The translations under genes and the position numbers were made by a program. The notes beneath the pieces are model-generated. The model was not told the origin of the DNA and ran no database searches. It saw only the letters and a list, made by a program, of their open reading frames with translations. Below are positions 42,003 to 48,448 of a stretch of 64,000 nt of DNA, piece by piece. Position 1 is the first letter of the stretch; each line of letters opens with the position of its first letter. Source of the stretch: Pedobacter suwonensis (GTDB lineage: Bacteria > Bacteroidota > Bacteroidia > Sphingobacteriales > Sphingobacteriaceae); contig NZ_FOJM01000004.1 in NCBI RefSeq assembly GCF_900111825.1, forward strand, positions 3,361 to 67,360, in the 5' to 3' direction.

Positions 42003-42992
42003 TTATCCACTAAAATAAGCCAACGTAGCTTCCTTATCTTTTTGCAACTGAACAGTTAAAGCCTCTAAGCCGGTAAATTTTACATCGTGTCGTAAGAATT
42101 TCAAGAAGTTCATCTTAATATCCTGTCCATAAATTTCCCGGTTAAAATCAAAAATATTCACCTCAATATTTCTGGTCATGCCGTTAATGGTAGGCCGTTG
42201 ACCGATATAAGCCATACCCTGATAAGTAGTTTTGGGTTCGGAGCTTGGAGCTTGGTGTATACCCGCCTCCGAAGGCTCAACTTCAAACTCCGAACTCATC
42301 TCTACCGTAACTGCATAAATGCCATCGCCTGGAATCAGTTTATAAATTTCTTCTACAAAGATATTGGCCGTTGGGAAGCCAATTGTTCTGCCTATTTTAT
42401 CACCTTTAATTACCCTGCCGAAAATAGAGAAAGGGTAGCCGAGGTAATCGTTAGCCAGCTCAACATCACCGGCCAGCAGTGCCTGCCGTATCTTCGTTGA
42501 ACTTACTGCCACATCGTGGATATCCTGTTCCATAATTTCTTCAACGGTAAAGCCGAAATGTGTACCAGCAGTTTTTAAAACGTTTAAATTGCCAGAACGG
42601 TCTTTACCAAAACGATGATCATAACCAATAATAATGTGTTTGGTGCCTATATTGTCAACCAAAATATTTTTAATGTAATCTTCTGGTAGTTGGTTGGAGA
42701 AATCGCGGGTAAAAGGCGTAATAATCAGATGGTCTACACCTAACCGGTTTAAAATTTCTGCTTTTTCATTAATGGTATTGATCATTTTCAGATCCTGGTT
42801 TTCAGGATCGATAATCATTCTTGGATGCGGGAAAAATGTTAAAATTACGCTTTCTCCATTGTCGGCCTTTGCCTTTTGTACCAGCTGTTTTATGATTTTT
42901 TGATGTCCGAAATGTACACCATCAAAAGTACCGATGGTTACAATGGCGTTAGCTAATTTTTTAAATTCCGAAAGGTTATTGTATATCTTCAA
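42003..42992 (-). CDS. ribF: Bifunctional riboflavin kinase / FAD synthetase
   Basis: Makes FMN from riboflavin and then FAD. N-terminal adenylyltransferase domain with TIGTFDGVHFGHQKII and the C-terminal riboflavin kinase domain with DYLGYPFSIFGRVIKGDKIG and IGFPTANI. 329 residues against a usual 305-315: an extra 20-residue segment (EFEVEPSEAGIHQAPSSEPK) separates AVTVEMSS from the conserved YQGMAYIGQRPT; it coincides with an imperfect DNA palindrome at 42234-42298. The segment lies at a surface loop between beta strands, so activity is probably kept. Last gene of the ftsX-uppP-truB cluster. Confidence 0.95.
   Translation of the reverse strand: MKIYNNLSEFKKLANAIVTIGTFDGVHFGHQKIIKQLVQKAKADNGESVILTFFPHPRMIIDPENQDLKMINTINEKAEILNRLGVDHLIITPFTRDFSNQLPEDYIKNILVDNIGTKHIIIGYDHRFGKDRSGNLNVLKTAGTHFGFTVEEIMEQDIHDVAVSSTKIRQALLAGDVELANDYLGYPFSIFGRVIKGDKIGRTIGFPTANIFVEEIYKLIPGDGIYAVTVEMSSEFEVEPSEAGIHQAPSSEPKTTYQGMAYIGQRPTINGMTRNIEVNIFDFNREIYGQDIKMNFLKFLRHDVKFTGLEALTVQLQKDKEATLAYFSG
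42234..42298. repeat. In-frame palindromic insertion inside ribF
   Basis: Arms gggttcggagcttggagcttg and cttcaaactccgaactc face each other (gttcggag/ctccgaac perfect, the rest with G-U-type changes). The reading frame stays open across it. Such lists of 'ggagcttgg' words are common in intergenic repeats of Bacteroidota. Confidence 0.65.
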
Positions 42993-43003
42993 TGGGATAA
43001 GGA

Positions 43004-43864
43004 TTAATGTAATGCATGGCGTTTTACTACGCCGCCTTTTAAATCGGCAATTTGCTGTTGTATTACAAAAGCGTCCGAATCAATTTGCCTGATCGCGGTC
43101 TGCAATTTGCTCATTTCCAGTTTGGTAACAACGGTAAAAATAATATCGATATCTTTTTTTTCTCCATATCCGCCCTCGCCTTTATAGATGGTAACACCAC
43201 GTTTCATATCGTTAATGATGAAATCCTTGATGGCCTCCTGATGGTCTGATATAACGGTGACCCCAGTGTACTGTTCCAGGCCATTTACGATAAAATCGAT
43301 CGTACTTGATGCTGATAAATAGGTTAAAATGGCATAAAGTGCCGTTTCGATATTTAAGAAATAGGCAGCAAAGGCAAAAATGATGATATTTAAAATCAGG
43401 ATAATATTTCCGACGGTTAAAATGCTGTTTTTACTGATATAAAGCGCCAAAACTTCTGTGCCATCAATTACACAGCCGCCACGCATCGCCAAACCAATCC
43501 CACCGCCTAAAAACAAGCCTCCGAAAAATGCAATGAGCAATTTATCGTGCGTAATGGGTTGGAAAGGCAGAATAATTAGCGCAAGTGAAAGCGTAGCGAT
43601 TGCGATAGCCGTTTTCAGTGCAAAGCCTTTACCAATCTGCCTGTAACCTAAAATAACAAAGGGAATGTTGATGATGGCAATAAGGTATGATAAATTCCAG
43701 CCTGTTAAGGTGCTAACCAACAGGGAAATACCGGTAACACCACCATCAATAAAATGACTGGGCATTAAAAAGCTTTTTAAGCCAAAACATGCCGAGGTTA
43801 CACCTGCAATTATTAAAAGGATTTCTTTAATAAACCTGGTGTTCCTGTTTTTGATATGGTTCAT
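43004..43864 (-). CDS. YitT-family membrane protein
   Basis: 286 residues with about five to six transmembrane helices (start IAGVTSACFGLKSFLMP, motif FIDGGVTGISLL), followed by a C-terminal DUF2179 domain (about 200-280, RGVTIYKGEGGYGEKK). This is the classic YitT layout; the function is not established. It overlaps truB by four bases (ATG/stop), so the two are translated in coupled fashion. Confidence 0.9.
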   Translation of the reverse strand: MNHIKNRNTRFIKEILLIIAGVTSACFGLKSFLMPSHFIDGGVTGISLLVSTLTGWNLSYLIAIINIPFVILGYRQIGKGFALKTAIAIATLSLALIILPFQPITHDKLLIAFFGGLFLGGGIGLAMRGGCVIDGTEVLALYISKNSILTVGNIILILNIIIFAFAAYFLNIETALYAILTYLSASSTIDFIVNGLEQYTGVTVISDHQEAIKDFIINDMKRGVTIYKGEGGYGEKKDIDIIFTVVTKLEMSKLQTAIRQIDSDAFVIQQQIADLKGGVVKRHALH

Positions 43865-44607
43865 ACAATTACTTCGGTTTTAGCTTCTTCTTTCTTACTA
43901 CGAATATAATTAACAAGTTCTAATACCTCAAACGCATCTTTTATCATAAAGTTTCCGCTTCGGGTACGGGTTAGCTTAGAAAGATAAGCTCCGCTATTTA
44001 AAGTTTTACCGAAATCAGATATCAACGAACGGATATAGGTGCCTTTACTGCAAACAATCCTGAAATCGATTTCAGGGAGTTCGATCCTGGTAATTTCAAA
44101 TTCCGGTACACTTACAAAACGTTTCCGTAACTCAACTTCTTCGCCCAGTCTGGCTTTTACGTATAAACGTTCGCCATTTACCTTTACTGCTGAGTGCGCA
44201 GGAGGATATTGTTCGATATCGCCAATAAATGGCTTGCAGGCTGCATAAATTTCTTCTTCGGTAATGTTACTGATATCGAATGTTTCATCAACCTCGGTTT
44301 CCATATCGAATGATGGGGTAGTAGCACCTAAAACCATGGTGCCGGTATATTCCTTCTCTTCAGCCTGAAAAGTATCGATCTGTTTGGTCAGCTTGCCTGT
44401 ACAGATAATCAAAAGGCCTGTAGCGAGCGGATCTAAAGTGCCGGCATGGCCAACCTTTAATTTTAGCGGTTTTAAAGAATTACGGATTTTGCCCACCACA
44501 TCAAATGAGGTCCATTTGTACGGTTTGTTGATTAAAAGCAATTCGCCTTCAGCAAAATTGAAATCTTTGAATTTAGGATTTTCAGTACTCACAAATCTTT
44601 TTTGCAC
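43861..44607 (-). CDS. truB: tRNA pseudouridine-55 synthase
   Basis: Converts U55 of the T-loop in tRNA to pseudouridine. Signature segments LLINKPYKWTSFDVVGKIR and KVGHAGTLDPLATGLL with the catalytic aspartate in GTLDP, and GTYIRSLISDFG. Only the GTG at 44607 or a second GTG at 44592 can start it, since no ATG lies before the conserved KPYKWTSF part; I keep the longer form. 248 residues is normal for Bacteroidota TruB without a PUA domain. Confidence 0.95.
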   Translation of the reverse strand: MQKRFVSTENPKFKDFNFAEGELLLINKPYKWTSFDVVGKIRNSLKPLKLKVGHAGTLDPLATGLLIICTGKLTKQIDTFQAEEKEYTGTMVLGATTPSFDMETEVDETFDISNITEEEIYAACKPFIGDIEQYPPAHSAVKVNGERLYVKARLGEEVELRKRFVSVPEFEITRIELPEIDFRIVCSKGTYIRSLISDFGKTLNSGAYLSKLTRTRSGNFMIKDAFEVLELVNYIRSKKEEAKTEVIV

Positions 44608-44747
44608 AAAGATACGGATTCAATGTGGTTTGCTTAAGTTTTTTTGACCACAGATGTATACAGATATACACAGATGATTATTATCCGTATGCATTTTTTT
44701 TATCTCCCAAAAATCGGGACAAGTTATGGTTAAAATATTTAGATGAA

Positions 44748-45542
44748 TTATATAATCTGTAAATTATGTCCGCTTAGCAAAAGGATGATAATAATTAAAC
44801 CTGCTGCAATTCTATACCATCCAAAAACTCTGAAACCATGTTTGTTCAGGTATCCGATAAAACTTTTTATCGCTAAAAGTGCTACAATAAATGCAACAAC
44901 GTTTCCGATAATCAGCAGGTTGGTTTGGTCATGCGTAATGGTGTGTCCTTCTTTATAAAAGTCGTATAGTTTTTTTGCAGTTGCAGCAAACATGGTGGGT
45001 ACCGCCAGGAAAAACGAGAATTCTGCTGCCACTTTTCTGCTTAATTTCTGACTCATTCCGCCCACAATAGTTGCTCCAGACCGTGATACACCCGGTAACA
45101 TGGCAATACATTGGAAGAAACCGATTTTCAGCGCCGTTAAATAGCTGATTTCCTCTTCTTCATTAATGGTTGGTTTGTTAAACCACTTATCTACAAATAA
45201 TAAAATAACACCTCCGATTAACAATGAAATACCAACGGCCATCGGGCTTTCTAATAATTCGTCGATTTTTTTGCTCAATAACAAGCCAAATACGGCTGCG
45301 GGAATAAAGGCCACGAGCAATTTAATATAGAAGTTTATCGATTTAAAGAATCTTTTAAAATATAGCACAACCACCGAAAGTATGGCGCCGAGTTGGATTA
45401 CAATGGTAAAAAGTTTCACAAATGGTTCTGAGGCAATGCCCATAAGCGATGATGTAATGATCATGTGACCTGTGCTCGATACAGGTAAAAATTCGGTTAA
45501 TCCTTCAACAATGGCAAGGACAATAGCTTCAAAAGAATTCAT
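44748..45542 (-). CDS. uppP: Undecaprenyl-diphosphate phosphatase
   Basis: Membrane phosphatase that recycles the lipid carrier of cell-wall synthesis (BacA/UppP). The active-site segments [18 protein letters not shown] and [10 protein letters not shown] are complete; about eight transmembrane helices; 264 residues is normal. In relatives it follows DUF3098 and ftsX directly; here a toxin-antitoxin pair separates them. The gap to truB (44608-44747) holds a cacagatgtatacagatata repeat-rich stretch but no gene. Confidence 0.96.
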   Translation of the reverse strand: MNSFEAIVLAIVEGLTEFLPVSSTGHMIITSSLMGIASEPFVKLFTIVIQLGAILSVVVLYFKRFFKSINFYIKLLVAFIPAAVFGLLLSKKIDELLESPMAVGISLLIGGVILLFVDKWFNKPTINEEEEISYLTALKIGFFQCIAMLPGVSRSGATIVGGMSQKLSRKVAAEFSFFLAVPTMFAATAKKLYDFYKEGHTITHDQTNLLIIGNVVAFIVALLAIKSFIGYLNKHGFRVFGWYRIAAGLIIIILLLSGHNLQII

Positions 45543-45547
45543 ATTGT

Positions 45548-45946
45548 TTAGTTAATGGGCTGTTCCCAATGTAATTTTATTTTATATTTTTTTAATTTTT
45601 TGTCTCGTGAAATCAATACTAAATTCTCTGAAATGGCTTGAGATACAATAATCCGATCAAAAGGATCATTGTTGATAAATTCGAGGTTTAGTAATGTTAT
45701 GAGATGGGTTTCATTAATGGGGATAATCTCAATCTGGTTTCTTTCTGCAAATCTAAAAAGCGCTTCAAAGCCGATTTTTAAATCGAGCTTTCCAATCTGT
45801 TTTTTAATGGCAATTTCCCAAAAAGAAGCAATGCTTATGAAGCAGGATGTATTGATATCAGATAGCCTTTTTTTAACTGAAACAGGTAATTGATCATCAC
45901 CTGCCACAAACCATAAAAAGGTATGTGTATCTAATAAATATGCCAT
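45548..45946 (-). CDS. PIN-domain toxin (VapC-like)
   Basis: A 132-residue PIN ribonuclease. The acidic site residues are visible: Asp6 ([11 protein letters not shown]), Glu44 (SFWEIAIKK), Asp97 ([11 protein letters not shown]) and Asp115 (ISRDKK). VapC-type toxins cut tRNA or rRNA. It overlaps the upstream antitoxin gene by one base, the usual antitoxin-toxin order, and is followed by uppP after five bases. Confidence 0.92.
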   Translation of the reverse strand: MAYLLDTHTFLWFVAGDDQLPVSVKKRLSDINTSCFISIASFWEIAIKKQIGKLDLKIGFEALFRFAERNQIEIIPINETHLITLLNLEFINNDPFDRIIVSQAISENLVLISRDKKLKKYKIKLHWEQPIN

Positions 45947-46149
45947 TAAATATAATCTGCAAACATTTCTAAAGGCTCGTCAAAATCATCTGATAATTTG
46001 ATCTTACCTTTCGCATACCCAAATTCACGTGATTTTAATTTCGGCTTATTTTTTTGTTTTGTTTTTAAGAATTCAACAAAATCTGCAACTTCCTGCCTAA
46101 GGTTTAGGGGAAGTGAATTAATTTCAATTTGCAAATTTGTTGTTGTCAT
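45946..46149 (-). CDS. DUF2281-type antitoxin
   Basis: A 67-residue protein: an N-terminal helical part (IEINSLPLNLRQEVADFVEF) typical of DUF2281 and a basic/acidic tail that would wrap the toxin. It pairs with the PIN toxin; the two stop/start codons overlap. It lies 39 bases after DUF3098, inside the cell-envelope cluster. Confidence 0.85.
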   Translation of the reverse strand: MTTTNLQIEINSLPLNLRQEVADFVEFLKTKQKNKPKLKSREFGYAKGKIKLSDDFDEPLEMFADYI

Positions 46150-46188
46150 ATTATAAAGTTAAAAAACACTTTACCGAATACAAAACAT

Positions 46189-46416
46189 TTATTTTTTTAA
46201 AATGGCATAAATACCAAAAGCAAAGCCTGCTAACACCACCATCGGCGCCAATAAAGTTCTTCTGAAATCGTAAATATCACCAGTGCTGCCCATCATCAGG
46301 ATAAAACCAACTGCTACGATTGCAATGCTGATTAACAACAACTGATAATTTTTTTTGGTGAAAACCAATTCGTTTTTAACGTCCTTTACAACCGGACCTG
46401 TTTTTTTTTCTGCCAT
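46189..46416 (-). CDS. DUF3098 small membrane protein
   Basis: 75 residues with two transmembrane helices (about 25-45 and 53-72) and the family words NYQLLLISIAIVAVGFILM. It overlaps ftsX by one base and is its constant neighbour in Bacteroidota, which suggests a role with FtsX or UppP; function unknown. Confidence 0.85.
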   Translation of the reverse strand: MAEKKTGPVVKDVKNELVFTKKNYQLLLISIAIVAVGFILMMGSTGDIYDFRRTLLAPMVVLAGFAFGIYAILKK

Positions 46417-47303
46417 TATCTATAAAGATGATAAGATTTTAAACGTAAATATCTGCTTACTGCAAACCATGTACTAATTCCTGTTATAAAAATACCCACA
46501 ACCAAAAGGCCTATAAATACAAAGCCAAATTCCTGGTAGTTATTTAAAATAATAATTTCAGGCACCTCTTTGCGGGCGTAAATTAAAGTAGCCAATAAAA
46601 TAATAATAGCTATAAATGCCGCAATTAAGCCATGTAAGGCCGCATACAGTAAGAAAGGACGTCGGATAAAATTTTTCGTTGCACCAACCAGCTGCATACT
46701 TTTAATTAAAAATCGCTGCGAGTAGATTGCTAATCTTATGGTGTTGTTAATCAGCGCTATCGAAATAATTAATAACAGCGCTGCAAAGGCTAAAATAATT
46801 AAACCGATGGTGTTGATATTTTTGTTTACCATATCAATTAAAGAACTCTGGTAAACTACTTCTTTCACTACAGGGTTTTTAGAAATACTGGTTTTTAAGG
46901 CCTCGATACTTTTATTGTTTGCATATTCTGCTTTTAAGTACACATCGAAGGTAGAAGTCAGTGGGTTGTATCCCAGGAAATTAACAAAATCCTCGCCTAA
47001 ATCCTGTGTTAAGTTTCTGGCTGCAAGCTCTTTATTTACATATTGGGTCTGCTTTACCGCAGGGTTGGCATTCAGCTCTTTCTGGAAAGCCAAAACATCA
47101 GCTTCTTTTGCGCCTTCATCAACAATAATGTTTAAAACAATGTTTTCTTTGACGTAGTTAGATAGGTTTTTGGCGTGTACAAGTACTAAACCAAGTAGTC
47201 CAAGCATTAATAAAACCAAGGCAATACTGATGATAGTAGAGATATAAACGGTTTTGGTTTTCTTAGATGCATCACTTACTTCGAATTCTTCCATGTATTT
47301 CAT
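46416..47303 (-). CDS. ftsX: Cell-division protein FtsX
   Basis: ABC-type permease partner of FtsE that controls cell-wall hydrolases at the septum. Four transmembrane helices (about 20-42, 170-195, 215-240, 265-285), a large extracytoplasmic loop between the first two (about 45-165) and the C-terminal FtsX domain. The start at 47303 or the second Met at 47294 are both possible. ftsE is not adjacent in this window. First gene of the minus-strand cluster. Confidence 0.93.
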   Translation of the reverse strand: MKYMEEFEVSDASKKTKTVYISTIISIALVLLMLGLLGLVLVHAKNLSNYVKENIVLNIIVDEGAKEADVLAFQKELNANPAVKQTQYVNKELAARNLTQDLGEDFVNFLGYNPLTSTFDVYLKAEYANNKSIEALKTSISKNPVVKEVVYQSSLIDMVNKNINTIGLIILAFAALLLIISIALINNTIRLAIYSQRFLIKSMQLVGATKNFIRRPFLLYAALHGLIAAFIAIIILLATLIYARKEVPEIIILNNYQEFGFVFIGLLVVGIFITGISTWFAVSRYLRLKSYHLYR

Positions 47304-47493
47304 TTTTGTTTCTGCGAAAATATAAATTATACCTGATAAACACCAATTAATGAATGTTAAATGAATACTAACGTACGCGATCTGCTTTTAGTTTGAAGAT
47401 TAATTCTTCAACCAAGATGGTTGTTTTTCTAAAGACGGTACGAAATTTGTCAAAAAGGCGTTAATTATGGATATCGTAAAACTAAATTTAACT

Positions 47494-47922
47494 ATGAACA
47501 GACAAATTACCATTTTTAGCCTATTCTTTTTTATCGCTTCTACATTTATTTCCTGCAAAAAAGACACTACTTCTTTAAAAGCCCAAATGATGGGTAAATG
47601 GACATTAAATAAAATCGTAACTTCTGGATACACCGCTGAAGAAACTTTGAAAGATCCAAAAAAGACGAACGGAACGGTTAATTATGGTACCACAAGTGAC
47701 TATATCGACTTTAAGTCAAACAATGATGACCAGGTAGAGTTGAGTTTATCGGGAAACAGAACCATCGGTACTTACGTGATCATCTATTCCGATCAGTTTA
47801 GCATGGATATTAACGACGGGCTGAATTATTGTAAGATAAACAGCATCACAGCAAATAAATTAGAGTTTACTGCTAAAATTGATAAAACTAACGTAACCAA
47901 AGTATATTCTTTATCAAGATAA
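47494..47922 (+). CDS. Lipocalin-like lipoprotein, function unknown
   Basis: A 142-residue lipoprotein from the ATG at 47494: signal sequence MNRQITIFSLFFFIASTFIS with lipobox Cys in FISC. An earlier ATG at 47467 would push the signal sequence inside. The GKWTLNKIV start and the alternating strands after it suggest a lipocalin-like barrel, which is common in Bacteroidota lipoproteins. No ligand can be named. It stands alone between divergent ftsX and a terminator. Confidence 0.75.
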   Translation: MNRQITIFSLFFFIASTFISCKKDTTSLKAQMMGKWTLNKIVTSGYTAEETLKDPKKTNGTVNYGTTSDYIDFKSNNDDQVELSLSGNRTIGTYVIIYSDQFSMDINDGLNYCKINSITANKLEFTAKIDKTNVTKVYSLSR

Positions 47923-47946
47923 GATCTTAATCCCCGATTATTTGCG

Positions 47947-47980
47947 GCGCCATTGGTTTTAAAATCAATGGCGCTTTTTT
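47947..47980 (+). terminator. Rho-independent terminator after the lipocalin-like gene
   Basis: Stem gcgccattg / caatggcgc around ten bases, then six Ts. Confidence 0.92.
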
Positions 47981-47983
47981 GTT

Positions 47984-48007
47984 GCGTCGGTTGTTACCAA
48001 CCGACGC
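47984..48007. repeat. 24-base hairpin, family B, copy 1
   Basis: GCGTCGGTTG TTAC CAACCGACGC: perfect ten-base stem, four-base loop. Confidence 0.85.
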
Positions 48008-48035
48008 TAAACGATGATTATTTTGCTTTACTGTG

Positions 48036-48059
48036 GTGTCAGTTGTTGCCAACTGACAC
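48036..48059. repeat. 24-base hairpin, family B, copy 2
   Basis: GTGTCAGTTG TTGC CAACTGACAC: perfect ten-base stem. It differs from copy 1 at stem positions 2 and 6, with both partners changed. Confidence 0.85.
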
Positions 48060-48198
48060 GGAATAGCAGATCAGGATTCTTTCGATAGCAAGTCAGAAGC
48101 TAACATCAGATCTCACGGAGGGAACTATCAATAAATCATTTTTGATGGAGTAAATTAATAAAAGATAATTAAGGTTTCACTTATCCTGAATGCCCGGA

Positions 48199-48222
48199 TA
48201 GTCGGATGGTAACATCCGACTA
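48199..48222. repeat. 24-base hairpin, family B, copy 3, inverted
   Basis: TAGTCGGATG GTAA CATCCGACTA; read on the other strand the loop is TTAC as in copy 1. Stem positions 1, 2 and 8 differ from copy 1, each compensated. Confidence 0.85.
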
Positions 48223-48392
48223 CACATCCATAGTCCGTTTTTCCGGATTTGATTTCTTACAGGTCGTTTAATTTTGTAAAAATCCTTTAACAGTCAGATG
48301 TTAACAGTTGCAATACATAATAAGCCTGGATTCTGGTCATAACTTATTCTCGTTCTGAATATATCCAAGGCTAAATATTATCCTGAATCTAC

Positions 48393-48423
48393 TTTTTAAA
48401 GCCCCTTAATTTCCGTATTTTCG
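48393..48423 (+). promoter_or_regulatory. Candidate leuS promoter
   Basis: TATTTTCG (48416-48423) fits TAnnTTTG except for one base; TTTT (48393-48396) lies 19 bases upstream at the -33 position. The ATG of leuS follows 25 bases later. Confidence 0.4.
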
Positions 48424-48448
48424 CCCCTTTAAAAATTTAAAACTTGCA

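Larger units (their letters stand above)
47923..48448. other. Intergenic region with terminator and three co-varying hairpins
   Basis: Contains the terminator of the lipoprotein, three 24-base hairpins of one family (47984, 48036, 48199) and the probable leuS promoter. The rest (48060-48190 and 48223-48390) shows nothing recognisable. Confidence 0.6.

Noticed and set aside
42576..42587. TAAAACGTTTAA inside ribF
   Set aside because: Eleven of twelve bases fit the operator motif but it is inside an unrelated housekeeping gene; most likely chance.
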